A stretch of 64,000 nucleotides of DNA from JAJYSO01 sp964579505 (GTDB taxonomy: Bacteria; Bacteroidota; Bacteroidia; Flavobacteriales; Flavobacteriaceae): positions 191,889-255,888 of the forward strand of contig CAZOGC010000002.1 in assembly GCA_964579505.1 (NCBI GenBank), given 5' to 3'. Position numbers and translations under genes: made by a program. Positions 1 to 8,852 of the stretch are shown one piece after another. Below the pieces are notes generated by a model. The model did not search any database, was not told the DNA's origin, and saw nothing but the letters and a program-made list of their open reading frames with translations. How positions within the stretch are numbered: position 1 is the stretch's first letter; every line of letters starts with the position of its first letter.

Positions 1-218
1 TGGTTGTTGGCTTCACGGCTCATAGTCTTACTTCCTTCATCAAAAGATTTAAAAGTAGGAGCGGTGTCGTCAGTTCCATTATAACTTCCATTTTTATAGG
101 CGCTTTCATACAATTCAAGCTGCTTTTCAGCTTTGCGCATTTTCTCTTCAATGATGGCTCTGAATTCTTCCAGCTCTTCATCGGTATAACGCTCTTTGAG
201 CTCTCTTGTCTTTTTCAT
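1..218 (-). CDS. DksA/TraR-family zinc-finger protein (N-terminal part, runs off the window)
   Basis: The protein begins MKKTRELKERYTDEELEEF and about 72 residues are visible before the window edge. An acidic, charged helix (residues 8-40) leads into the segment NGTDDTAPTFKSFDEGS and then TMSREANN. This matches the N-terminal coiled coil of the short DksA/TraR-like proteins of Bacteroidota, which bind RNA polymerase through its secondary channel. The cysteine zinc finger would lie beyond position 1, so it cannot be checked. The start lies only 5 bases after the ileS stop on the same strand, so the two are surely co-transcribed. In related genomes lspA often follows. The family call is from recalled sequence similarity. 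Confidence 0.75.
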   Translation of the reverse strand, partial: MKKTRELKERYTDEELEEFRAIIEEKMRKAEKQLELYESAYKNGSYNGTDDTAPTFKSFDEGSKTMSREANN

Positions 219-223
219 CCTGA

Positions 224-3200
224 TTAATTAATATGTTTTTCTAAGGCTAACTGCGTGTGTACCTCGTCAAATTCAACGGCTACACCATTTTCTATATTGT
301 CTACCAAATCGAGTGATTGTGATAGCGTTTCATTTTTAATATAAAGTAAGTTTTTAGCCACAGCATCTTCTACAATGCCGTCTTTTTTAATTTTTAAGTT
401 AATGTGATCGGTAACTTCTAGCTGGGCATCCTTTCGTAAATTTTGAATACGATTTACCAACTCTCGGGCAATACCTTCACGTTTTAAATCTTCATCTATT
501 TCAATGTCTAAAGCTACGGTTAAATCGCCATTAGAAGCTACTAACCACCCTTCAATATCTTCTGAAGTTATTTCTACTTCATTTAGCTGTAAGGTAGTCA
601 TTTCTCCGTTAATTTCAATAGAAATTTCTCCGGTTGTTTCTATTTTTTGAATGTCTTTAGCTTCAAACTGTTGAAAAGCAGCAGACACTTGTTTCATCGC
701 TTTTCCGAACCTTGGCCCCAATTTTTTAAAATTAGGTTTAATGGTTTTTACTAAGATTCCGGAAGTATCGTCAATCAACTCAATTTCTTTTACATTGATT
801 TCTGATTTAATCAAATCGGCTACCGCTTCAATTTCAGCTTTTACATTTTCTTCTAACACCGGAATCATGATGCGTTTTAATGGTTGGCGCACTTTTATTT
901 TCTCTTTTTTACGCAAGGACAGTGCCAAAGAAGAAATGCGTTGTGCGAGCTCCATACGTCGTTCTAAAGAAACGTCTATTTGAGCATTATCTTGTGTTGG
1001 AAAATCAGTTAGATGTACACTTTCCCATTTTTCTTTTTTTATGGTACTGCTTAAATCGCGGTAAAGCTTGTCCATATAGAAAGGAGCAATGGGTGCCCCG
1101 AGCTTTGCTACCGTAATTAAGCAGGTATACAAAGTTTGATAAGCGGCTGTTTTATCTTCGGTTTCTTTAGAAGGTTTCCAAAAACGTCGCCGGCTTAATC
1201 TTACGTACCAGTTACTTAGATTTTCCTGTACAAAATCAGTTATAGCGCGTGCAGCTTTGGTAGGCTCGTAATCCGCATAATAGCTGTCCACTTTTCCGAT
1301 AAGTGTATGTAATTCAGACAAAATCCAACGGTCTATTTCCGGACGGTCTTTTACCGGAATTTCTTTATTTGAATAGGTAAACCCATCAATGTTGGCATAA
1401 AGCGCAAAGAAAGAATATGTATTGTATAAGGTGCCAAAGAATTTTCGACTTGCTTCCCCAATGCCTTCACTATCAAATTTGAGGTTATCCCACGGGTTGG
1501 CGTTTGAAATCATATACCAACGGGTGGCATCCGGACCGTATTTTGCCAAGGTTTTAAACGGATCGACGGCATTGCCTTTTCGCTTAGACATTTTTTGGCC
1601 GTTTTTGTCGAGTACCAATCCGTTAGAAACTACATTTTTATACGCTACGTGATCAAAAATCATGGTGGCAATGGCGTGTAGGGTGTAAAACCATCCGCGG
1701 GTTTGATCGACGCCTTCTGCAATAAAATCGGCAACTAAACCTTGTTGATCTTCTTTGGGTTTAGAAAAAGGCCAGTGCCATTGTGCATATGGCATAGAAC
1801 CGGAATCAAACCAAACGTCTATCAAATCTGGTTCGCGTTTCATCGGTTTTCCTGAAGGAGAAACAAGCGTAATTTTGTCGACTACGTTTTTATGCAAATC
1901 TACGGTGTCGTAGTTTTCATCACTCATGTCACCTACGCTGAAGTCGGCATATAAATCTTTTTTCATAAAACCTGCTGCTACGGCCTTTTTCATTTCGGCT
2001 TTTAGCTCGGCTATAGAACCAATAATAATTTCTTCTTTGCCGTCTTCTGTGCGCCAGATAGGTAACGGAGTTCCCCAAAATCTAGAGCGCGATAAATTCC
2101 AATCGTTTGCATTGGCTAGCCAGTTGCCAAAACGACCTTCACCGGTAGATTGAGGTTTCCAGTTAATGGTTTTATTTAATGCCACCATGCGTTCTCTTAT
2201 GGCGGTAGCTTTAATAAACCAAGAATCTAATGGGTAGTATAAAATAGGTTTATCGGTACGCCAGCAGTTGGGGTAGCTGTGTTTATATTTTTCAACGTGA
2301 AAGGCTTTGTTTTCTTCTTTTAGCTGAATAGCTAGTTCTACATCAACTGATTTTTCAGGAGCCTTTCCGTCTTCGTAATATTCATTTTTTACATATTTTC
2401 CGGCATATTCAGCCATTTCTTTACGAAAACGCCCTTGTAAATCAACTAAAGGAACCAAGTTGTCGTTCTCATCGCGTACAAGCATAGGGGGTACTCCGGC
2501 GGCCTTAGCTACTTGTGCATCATCTGCCCCAAAAGTAGGAGCGGTGTGTACAATTCCGGTACCATCTTCTGTGGTTACAAAGTCTCCTGAAATGACTTGA
2601 AAAGCATTTTCAGGATGTTCTGCCGGCAAGGCATAGGTAAGTAGTTGTTCATAGCGAATGCCTACTAAATCAACCCCTTTGCAGGTATCAGCTATCCAAT
2701 AGGGAATGGCTTTGTCTTCCGGTTGATAGCTTTTGAGTGCAGCTTCCTCTTCAACTTGGGTAAATTTTCTTCCAAAATTGGCGGTCACTAAATCTTTAGC
2801 CAGAATAACCGTAATAGGAGCAAACGTGTATTGATTGTACGTTTTTACAACCACATAATCTATCTTTTTGCCCACAGTTAATGCCGTGTTTGATGGGAGT
2901 GTCCACGGGGTGGTTGTCCAGGCAATGAGATAAAGGTTATCGTACTTTTTGAGTTTTTCGGGTAATGACTCTTTTTTGGCTTTAAACTGCGCGGTTACGG
3001 TGGTATCGGTTACATCTTGATAAGTGCCCGGTTGGTTAAGTTCGTGAGAACTCAAACCGGTACCGGCTTTAGGAGAGTAAGGCTGAATAGTATAGCCTTT
3101 ATACATTAAACCCTTTTTGTATATTTCGGCAAGCAAGTACCAAATACTTTCCATATACTTGGATTTGTAGGTGATATAGGGATCTTCCATATCTACCCAG

Positions 3201-3625
3201 TATCCCATTTTATCGGTAAGATCGTTCCAAATATCAGTATACCGCATCACTGCTTTTTTACAGGCGGCGTTGTAGTCTTCTACAGAAATTTTTGTGCCGA
3301 TGTCTTCTTTGGTAATACCAAGTTCTTTTTCTACGCCTAACTCTACCGGAAGACCATGGGTATCCCAGCCGGCTTTTCGGTTTACTTGAAATCCTTTTTG
3401 GGTTTTATAACGGCAAAAAATATCTTTAATAGACCGTGCCATTACGTGGTGAATGCCCGGTAACCCATTTGCAGAAGGAGGTCCTTCAAAGAAGATAAAG
3501 GGAGGTCGTCCTTCGCGTGAAGATATACTTTTTTCAAAAATGGCGTTCTCCTTCCAAAACTTGCTTATTTCTTCAGCAATCGTAGGAAGTTTAAGCCCAT
3601 CATACTCTGAAAATTCTTGTGCCAT
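224..3625 (-). CDS. ileS: Isoleucyl-tRNA synthetase, long eukaryote-like (IleRS2) type
   Basis: This enzyme charges tRNA-Ile with isoleucine in the cytoplasm. The class I ATP-binding motif is GIHH, about residue 60, within GPPSANGLPGIHHVMAR. The KMSKR loop, about residue 680, is followed by GNAVDP. Tryptophan-rich editing and anticodon-binding segments surround them. At 1133 residues it is much longer than E. coli IleRS (938). The KMSKR rather than KMSKS loop fits the IleRS2 class, which is typically less sensitive to mupirocin (family knowledge). I chose the ATG at 3625 (MAQEFSEYDG). An in-frame ATG at 3640 would add MNFSN. The dksA-like gene follows 5 bases downstream. A one-mismatch -7 element (TATTTTCG, minus strand) lies at 3649-3656. 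Confidence 0.97.
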   Translation of the reverse strand: MAQEFSEYDGLKLPTIAEEISKFWKENAIFEKSISSREGRPPFIFFEGPPSANGLPGIHHVMARSIKDIFCRYKTQKGFQVNRKAGWDTHGLPVELGVEKELGITKEDIGTKISVEDYNAACKKAVMRYTDIWNDLTDKMGYWVDMEDPYITYKSKYMESIWYLLAEIYKKGLMYKGYTIQPYSPKAGTGLSSHELNQPGTYQDVTDTTVTAQFKAKKESLPEKLKKYDNLYLIAWTTTPWTLPSNTALTVGKKIDYVVVKTYNQYTFAPITVILAKDLVTANFGRKFTQVEEEAALKSYQPEDKAIPYWIADTCKGVDLVGIRYEQLLTYALPAEHPENAFQVISGDFVTTEDGTGIVHTAPTFGADDAQVAKAAGVPPMLVRDENDNLVPLVDLQGRFRKEMAEYAGKYVKNEYYEDGKAPEKSVDVELAIQLKEENKAFHVEKYKHSYPNCWRTDKPILYYPLDSWFIKATAIRERMVALNKTINWKPQSTGEGRFGNWLANANDWNLSRSRFWGTPLPIWRTEDGKEEIIIGSIAELKAEMKKAVAAGFMKKDLYADFSVGDMSDENYDTVDLHKNVVDKITLVSPSGKPMKREPDLIDVWFDSGSMPYAQWHWPFSKPKEDQQGLVADFIAEGVDQTRGWFYTLHAIATMIFDHVAYKNVVSNGLVLDKNGQKMSKRKGNAVDPFKTLAKYGPDATRWYMISNANPWDNLKFDSEGIGEASRKFFGTLYNTYSFFALYANIDGFTYSNKEIPVKDRPEIDRWILSELHTLIGKVDSYYADYEPTKAARAITDFVQENLSNWYVRLSRRRFWKPSKETEDKTAAYQTLYTCLITVAKLGAPIAPFYMDKLYRDLSSTIKKEKWESVHLTDFPTQDNAQIDVSLERRMELAQRISSLALSLRKKEKIKVRQPLKRIMIPVLEENVKAEIEAVADLIKSEINVKEIELIDDTSGILVKTIKPNFKKLGPRFGKAMKQVSAAFQQFEAKDIQKIETTGEISIEINGEMTTLQLNEVEITSEDIEGWLVASNGDLTVALDIEIDEDLKREGIARELVNRIQNLRKDAQLEVTDHINLKIKKDGIVEDAVAKNLLYIKNETLSQSLDLVDNIENGVAVEFDEVHTQLALEKHIN

Positions 3626-3738
3626 ATTGCTAAAATTCAAACAATTCGCGAAAATAACGAATTTTGATTAACAAGCGCTGAATTTAACTTGAAAAAGAAA
3701 GGAGCACCATTAATTTGAAGTTGGTAGGTATTCTTGCT

Positions 3739-3777
3739 AAAAAGAAGAAAGGCTGCAACGTCTGCTGCAACCTTTCT
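3739..3777 (-). terminator. Intrinsic terminator of the azurin gene
   Basis: Arms at 3746-3757 and 3766-3777 form a 12-bp stem with one G-T wobble and an 8-base loop. On the minus strand the stem is followed by TCTTTTTAG. It lies 29 bases past the azurin stop and isolates azurin from ileS. Confidence 0.75.
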
Positions 3778-3805
3778 TATACTCTGTAGTAAGGGTTATA
3801 AAAAC

Positions 3806-4333
3806 TTACTCAACAATAAATTTTCCGTGCATTTTTACATAGTGACCCGGGAAACTGCACATATAATCATAGGTGCCTGCAGCGGGAGCCTTAAATGTAA
3901 TGGTGGTGGTTTGACCGCCGCCAATCATTTTAGTATGGGCTATGATGGCATTCTTAAATTTGGCAGGTAATTTTTCTAAATCGCCACCATTTTTAGCGGC
4001 AGCCATTCCCAAAGCTTGCATATCGGTTCCTTGTGCTAATAAAACCCAATCGTGTCCCATTACTTTTGCACTCATTTTGCCGGTGTGTTTTAAAGTAAGC
4101 TCTACCGTTTGACCCGCTTTTACATGGATTTCGCTTTTGTCGTATTCCATTTTGTCATTGGCAGAAATAACCACTTTTGCAATTGAGTCGGTCGCTTCGG
4201 TGGCTTCTTTTGCCGGAGCTTGAGTTTCTGTTTTAGCATCTGCCTTTACGTCGGTTTTGCTGTCTTTCTTTTTGTTGTTACCGCAGCTAGCTGCCAATAC
4301 AACAGCAAAAGCTACTAAAAATAATTTTTTCAT
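3806..4333 (-). CDS. Azurin-like blue copper lipoprotein
   Basis: This is a periplasmic electron-transfer cupredoxin of 175 residues. The N-terminus is a lipoprotein signal (MKKLFLVAFAVVLAAS-C) with the lipidated cysteine at 17. A Lys/Thr/Glu-rich linker of about 35 residues follows, then the azurin fold from about residue 50. Copper ligands are visible: His94 in MGHDWVLL, then Cys159, His164 and Met168 in MCSFPGHYVKM. The Cys-x4-His-x3-Met spacing is identical to that of azurin. It stands alone, with its own promoter (4361-4395) and terminator. It probably shuttles electrons in respiration, but the partner cannot be told from the sequence. Confidence 0.93.
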   Translation of the reverse strand: MKKLFLVAFAVVLAASCGNNKKKDSKTDVKADAKTETQAPAKEATEATDSIAKVVISANDKMEYDKSEIHVKAGQTVELTLKHTGKMSAKVMGHDWVLLAQGTDMQALGMAAAKNGGDLEKLPAKFKNAIIAHTKMIGGGQTTTITFKAPAAGTYDYMCSFPGHYVKMHGKFIVE

Positions 4334-4360
4334 CTCTTATGATTTTTTGATTAACGGGGG

Positions 4361-4395
4361 CAAAGTTACTCGCTATATTTCATTTTAACCACAAA
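4361..4395 (-). promoter_or_regulatory. Bacteroidota-type promoter of the azurin gene
   Basis: On the minus strand TTTG (4392-4395) is followed after 23 bases by TAACTTTG (4361-4368). This is a full match to the Bacteroidota -33/-7 consensus and sits 27 bases upstream of the ATG. Confidence 0.6.
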
Positions 4396-4540
4396 AGAAG
4401 TGTCTTTTTATAGTTCTGTATGTATGAACGCTAAATAATTACTGTTACTGAAGGTTTCTTTCCCTGATTTTTCGTCTATTTATATCCTCCTTTTATAGTT
4501 AATTTGATTACCTTTATATATCACAATTAAATGTATACTT

Positions 4541-4972
4541 ATGTCATTTTCTGATTTGTTTGAATCGGGGTCTCGTTTGCGGAATTTGACCCATTTTTCT
4601 TCATTAGTAAAGTTGGCTGCAGTTGATGGCGCAATTAATACCGATGAGGAAATTGTATTGAAAAAATTGGCAGATAAGCTAGATATTGAAGAGCCGGACT
4701 ATAAGAAAGTAGTTGCTCATCCTAACGATTTTCCTATTAGTGTGCCCAATACAAACATAGAACGCTTAGAGCGATTATATGATGTGCTAACACTTATTTT
4801 TGCAGATTGTAAGATGACACAAGAAGAGGAACGCCTGTTAAAACGCTATGCGGTAGCGCTTGGTTTTTCTTCTGATGATTCTCAGACGGTGATAGATCGT
4901 TCTATAAAAATTTTAGGCGGTAAGCTTAGCTTTGAAGATTATCTCTATTTATTGCGGCGTCCCAAAAACTAA
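4541..4972 (+). CDS. TerB-like helical protein
   Basis: This 143-residue protein is all-helical in appearance with no signal peptide or membrane segment. The stretch LVKLAAVDGAINTDEEIVL (about residues 22-40) and a second half, ADCKMTQEEERLLKRYA, resemble the paired acidic helical repeats of TerB-type tellurite-resistance domains, which carry Asp/Glu metal-binding residues. The biochemical role of TerB-like proteins is not established, and the name does not prove tellurite resistance. It is convergent with fbp, with only 15 bases between the stop codons. In related flavobacteria it also tends to sit beside fbp (recalled, not checked). Confidence 0.6.
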   Translation: MSFSDLFESGSRLRNLTHFSSLVKLAAVDGAINTDEEIVLKKLADKLDIEEPDYKKVVAHPNDFPISVPNTNIERLERLYDVLTLIFADCKMTQEEERLLKRYAVALGFSSDDSQTVIDRSIKILGGKLSFEDYLYLLRRPKN

Positions 4973-4987
4973 GCGAGGTAAAGTCCC

Positions 4988-5992
4988 TTACGCCTTTTTC
5001 ATAAAGTCTTCCGCTTTTTCTACCATTTCCTTGTTTCCGCAGAAAAAGGGGACACGTTGATGTAATTGTGTAGGTTTAATGTCTAGTATTCTTGTAAAAC
5101 CGTTACTGGCTTTTCCGCCGGCTTGCTCAGCAACAAAAGCAATAGGATTGCACTCGTATAGCAAACGTAATTTACCGTTTTTATAACGCGAACTTTGTGG
5201 GTAAATATAAATACCGCCCTTTAAAATGTTGCGGTGAATATCAGATACCAAAGAACCTATATATCGTGAAGTATAAGGACGATCTCCTTCCTCAGCCTGG
5301 CAGTATTTTATATAATCTTTTACGCCTTGCGGAAAATGCACATAATTGCCTTCGTTAACCGAATAGATATTTCCTTTTTCCGGAAACTTCATATTGGGAT
5401 GAGACAAGTAGTACGTACCAATAGCCGGATTTAGTGTAAACCCGTTTACTCCATGGCCGGTGGTATATACTAACATAGTAGAAGTGCCATATACCACGTA
5501 ACCAGCAGCTACTTGCTGGTTTCCGGGCTGTAAAAAGTCTTTTTGTTGTACCGGGGTTCCTACTTCTGTAATCCGTCTGTAGATAGAAAAAATGGTACCT
5601 ACCGAAACATTTACATCTATATTAGAGCTGCCATCTAGCGGATCCATCAGCACTACGTATTTGTTTTCATTGTCGTTGTGTTGCCCCTTTACGGTTATAA
5701 ATTCATCGTTTTCTTCAGAAGCAATTCCACATACAATCTCTCGATTTACCAGCGTGTCAATGAAGATTTTGTTGGCATACAAATCTAGTTTTTGCTGTTC
5801 TTCACCTTGCACATTGACATCTCCGGCAGCACCCAAAATATCAGAAAGCCCGGCTTTGTTTACTTTGTGGTTTACCACCTTTGCCGCTCGCCGAATAGCG
5901 TGTAGTAGTTTAGACAATTCACCGGTAGAATATTCAAAAGAATCTTGATTTTCAATTATGAATTCACCAAGAGAAGGGTTCTGTGATGCCAT
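4988..5992 (-). CDS. fbp: Class I fructose-1,6-bisphosphatase
   Basis: This enzyme hydrolyses fructose 1,6-bisphosphate to fructose 6-phosphate in gluconeogenesis, in the cytoplasm. At 334 residues it has the usual length. The metal-binding sites are visible: ASEEND (about 91-96) and DPLDGSSNIDVN (117-128). The C-terminal CNPIAFVAEQAGGKA (about 280-295) completes the fold. The start MASQNPSLGEF has a minus-strand TATTTTTG at 6016-6023 as a likely -7 box, about 24 bases upstream, with no clear -33. It is divergent from the acetyltransferase gene and convergent with the TerB-like gene. Confidence 0.96.
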   Translation of the reverse strand: MASQNPSLGEFIIENQDSFEYSTGELSKLLHAIRRAAKVVNHKVNKAGLSDILGAAGDVNVQGEEQQKLDLYANKIFIDTLVNREIVCGIASEENDEFITVKGQHNDNENKYVVLMDPLDGSSNIDVNVSVGTIFSIYRRITEVGTPVQQKDFLQPGNQQVAAGYVVYGTSTMLVYTTGHGVNGFTLNPAIGTYYLSHPNMKFPEKGNIYSVNEGNYVHFPQGVKDYIKYCQAEEGDRPYTSRYIGSLVSDIHRNILKGGIYIYPQSSRYKNGKLRLLYECNPIAFVAEQAGGKASNGFTRILDIKPTQLHQRVPFFCGNKEMVEKAEDFMKKA

Positions 5993-6072
5993 GATAATAA
6001 GCTAAATTTTACGTGCAAAAATAGGAAAAAAGAACGGGCATTTCTTAAATTCGCCATTTTACCCCATAAATT

Positions 6073-6558
6073 ATGAAATATACTGTACGTAAAGCCCAAA
6101 AAACAGATATGTCACGGGTTTTAACACTAATTGAAGAACTGGCTGAATACGAAAAAGAATTAGCTGCTGTAGAAGTTACCGTTGCAGATTTAGAGCGCGA
6201 TGGCTTTGGCTCCTCCCCCCTTTTTACTTGCTATGTAGTAGAAGCTGAAGGTGTTATTAGAGGAATGGCATTGTTTTATTTTCGCTATTCTACCTGGAAA
6301 GGAAAAACCGTTCATCTAGAAGATTTAGTAGTAGAAAAGGCGTATCGTGGAAAAGGACTGGGAATGGCGCTATACCGAAAGGTGATGGAATATGCACAAG
6401 AACAAGGTGTAAAACGCATAGAGTGGGCGGTACTGGATTGGAATGAACCGGCTATTCGTTTTTATAAAAAAACGGGGGCAACAGTAATGCGCGACTGGGA
6501 TACGGTTCACTTTGATAATCAGGCGTATCATGCTTTTTTAAATTCAGCAAAGCATTAA
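6073..6558 (+). CDS. GNAT-family N-acetyltransferase (diamine acetyltransferase-like)
   Basis: This 161-residue cytoplasmic acetyl-CoA-dependent N-acetyltransferase shows the family's pyrophosphate-binding loop YRGKGLG at 91-97. The C-terminal segment LDWNEPAIRFYKKTGA (121-136) contains the catalytic tyrosine region. That segment and the LEDLVV strand before the loop closely resemble the spermidine/spermine and thialysine acetyltransferase branch, so a polyamine or lysine analogue is a plausible substrate. The substrate remains an inference. It lies 43 bases upstream of dusB on the same strand and may be co-transcribed with it. Confidence 0.8.
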   Translation: MKYTVRKAQKTDMSRVLTLIEELAEYEKELAAVEVTVADLERDGFGSSPLFTCYVVEAEGVIRGMALFYFRYSTWKGKTVHLEDLVVEKAYRGKGLGMALYRKVMEYAQEQGVKRIEWAVLDWNEPAIRFYKKTGATVMRDWDTVHFDNQAYHAFLNSAKH

Positions 6559-6600
6559 AAACTGCATCAGTTTCCGTAATTTTGCAAAAAAATTACTCAT

Positions 6601-7593
6601 TTGGCTAAGATAGGTGATATTGATGTGGGAGATTTTCCACTTTTGTTGGCGCCCATGGAAGATGTGAGCGACCCTCCTTTTCGTATGTTGTGCAAAGAGC
6701 AAGGTGCCGACGTGGTTTATACGGAGTTTATTTCTTCCGAAGGACTTATTCGTGATGCGGCTAAAAGCACCATCAAGCTCGATATTTATGAAAAAGAACG
6801 GCCGGTAGGAATTCAGGTTTTTGGCGCTAATGTAGACTCAATGTTAGAAGCTTGCGAGATTATTGAGCGATCAGAGCCTGATATTATCGATATTAATTTT
6901 GGTTGTCCGGTAACCAAAGTAGTTTCTAAAGGCGCAGGAGCCGGTATTTTAAAAGATGTTGACAAAATGGTGAAGCTGACTGAAGCTATGGTAAAGCACA
7001 CCCATTTGCCGGTAACGGTTAAAACCCGTTTAGGTTGGGATCCGCAGTCTATTAAAATTGTCGAGGTGGCCGAACGTTTACAAGATGTGGGCATACAATC
7101 TATTGCTATTCACGGCCGTACGCGTAAACAAATGTATAAAGGCCAAGCTGATTGGACGTGGCTGGCTGAGGTAAAAAATAACCCGCGTATGCATATTCCT
7201 GTTTTTGGGAACGGCGATGTTAAAACGCCTGAAGATGCTATGCGTATGCGTGATGAATATGGCCTAGACGGTGCCATGATTGGTCGGGCCAGTATAGGGC
7301 ATCCTTGGTTTTTTCGTGAGGTAAAACACTATATGAAAACAGGAGAAAAATTACCGCAACCTACGTTGGCAGAACGTGTATTAGCGGCCAGACGCCATTT
7401 AGAAACAGCCATTGCTTGGAAAGGTGAACGCCTGGGTGTATTAGAAACACGAAGACATTATTCACAATATTTCAAAGGGATTCCTGGGTTTAAGCCGTAT
7501 CGCATTAAAATGGTAACCAGTGATGACCCTGCCGATGTTTTTGCTGCCATTGATGAGGTAGCCGACGTTTTTGCTGATTATGAGTTTGTGTAA
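6601..7593 (+). CDS. dusB: tRNA-dihydrouridine synthase (DusB type)
   Basis: This FMN- and NADPH-dependent enzyme reduces uridines in the tRNA D-loop. The protein has 330 residues. The N-terminal FMN barrel starts LLLAPMEDVSDPPFR. The catalytic cysteine is Cys102 in NFGCPVTKV. The FMN phosphate region reads FGNGDVKTPEDA, then GRASIGHPWFF. The start is TTG at 6601, which yields the expected N-terminus MAKIGDIDVGDFPL. The next ATG, at 6655, would remove the first barrel strand. The gene ends 5 bases before the convergent glycosyltransferase. Confidence 0.93.
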   Translation: MAKIGDIDVGDFPLLLAPMEDVSDPPFRMLCKEQGADVVYTEFISSEGLIRDAAKSTIKLDIYEKERPVGIQVFGANVDSMLEACEIIERSEPDIIDINFGCPVTKVVSKGAGAGILKDVDKMVKLTEAMVKHTHLPVTVKTRLGWDPQSIKIVEVAERLQDVGIQSIAIHGRTRKQMYKGQADWTWLAEVKNNPRMHIPVFGNGDVKTPEDAMRMRDEYGLDGAMIGRASIGHPWFFREVKHYMKTGEKLPQPTLAERVLAARRHLETAIAWKGERLGVLETRRHYSQYFKGIPGFKPYRIKMVTSDDPADVFAAIDEVADVFADYEFV

Positions 7594-7598
7594 ATAAA

Positions 7599-8753
7599 CT
7601 ACAACGGATACAAAGTTGCTAGGATTTTTTGCTGCTGAACCTCGGTGTAATTCCGTTTTATTTTTTCTAAACCGGCTTGTCCGTGTTGTAGTAAAAGTTG
7701 TGGTTGTTGCACGTATTTCTCTATATACAGTACATATTCATTAATGGCATCTATGGCAGGAAGAAAACCGGTATGGTTATGCGTTATTAAATCGGTAACT
7801 CCTCCTACAGGATTGGCAATAACGGGTTTTCCACAAGCCATAGCTTCTAAAATAACACGACCAAAACCTTCTGTGGCTGAAGGGTGAATAAGGATATCGG
7901 TTTGCGCCATATAGGGTTCTATTTTTGGCTGATTTAAAACCATCGTTACTTCTTTTTCTAAATTATCGTCAACTATTTTTTGTTGAATCTGAGTTAAGTA
8001 GTGATTAGAAACGGAATCTGCATAGACAATACCGGCCAAGGTTAAAGAAAACGGAATTTTTTTAGCCTTAAGAATTTTAGCAATAGCTAAAGATAGGTGT
8101 TGTCCTTTGCTAGGGTAAAACCCGGCAGCATGCAATATTTTTAAAGGGTTTAGGGTAGAAAACGGAATATTAGCCTTCTTGAGGCTTTTATACAAGGCCT
8201 CTTTTTTTACCACCGGACTACATACGGTTATGGCTGAAGAAGAAGCCAGCCCATTTTCAACCAACGCTTTTTTGGTAGGGTTAGAAACGGTAATATACCG
8301 TGGGTGGTAATGCTGTAATTTTTGTTTGTAAAAAGAGCTGATAGAAGAGGCTTTAAACCAACCACGCGCATAAAAATCAATATTATAGTGCTTGTTTTTC
8401 TGTAAAATGGCTAACGTTTTTAGGCTGTTTACACAAACGCTATCCGGTTTAAAATACTGTGTAATAGCGGCAAAGCGTTTTTTATAAATTAATTGAAGAA
8501 AAAAATACTGGAAGGCGTTTCCTAAATGAACAATTTTTGACGGATGCCCTACTATAAAAGGCTTTTTTCTTGGGGCTATTATTTTTAGAGAGAGTTGTCG
8601 TTTAGAAGCGTCTTTTATAAAGGGTAAACAACAGCCCCAAAAATCGACAAGTAAAACTTCGTGTCCCTTGTTTTGCAATGCAGAAGCTAGCTCTAGCGTG
8701 CTTTTACGCGCTCCGCCAAAATTGTGAACAGCCTCTAAAAACAAAATTCGCAT
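7599..8753 (-). CDS. GT4-family (GT-B fold) glycosyltransferase
   Basis: This 384-residue protein has an N-terminal Gly-rich acceptor loop (NFGGARKSTLELA, about 11-23). The C-terminal donor domain contains the retaining E-x7-E motif at Glu295 and Glu303 in EGFGRVILE, then ACGKPVIANPVGG. This pattern defines GT1/GT4 retaining transferases that use nucleotide-activated sugars on the cytoplasmic face of the membrane. Donor and acceptor cannot be told. The next upstream gene on the same strand is a GT2 glycosyltransferase, 99 bases away. The two may serve one small glycan pathway separate from the large locus after 41 kb. Confidence 0.85.
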   Translation of the reverse strand: MRILFLEAVHNFGGARKSTLELASALQNKGHEVLLVDFWGCCLPFIKDASKRQLSLKIIAPRKKPFIVGHPSKIVHLGNAFQYFFLQLIYKKRFAAITQYFKPDSVCVNSLKTLAILQKNKHYNIDFYARGWFKASSISSFYKQKLQHYHPRYITVSNPTKKALVENGLASSSAITVCSPVVKKEALYKSLKKANIPFSTLNPLKILHAAGFYPSKGQHLSLAIAKILKAKKIPFSLTLAGIVYADSVSNHYLTQIQQKIVDDNLEKEVTMVLNQPKIEPYMAQTDILIHPSATEGFGRVILEAMACGKPVIANPVGGVTDLITHNHTGFLPAIDAINEYVLYIEKYVQQPQLLLQHGQAGLEKIKRNYTEVQQQKILATLYPL

Positions 8754-8852
8754 TAGTAATGGTAAAGTTGGTTTTACTTAGTCAAACCCAAAAGTAAAGA
8801 AATACCTTTACTCTGCGTGGGGTTAAAATTGATTGAAGTTGAATTCTGCAGC

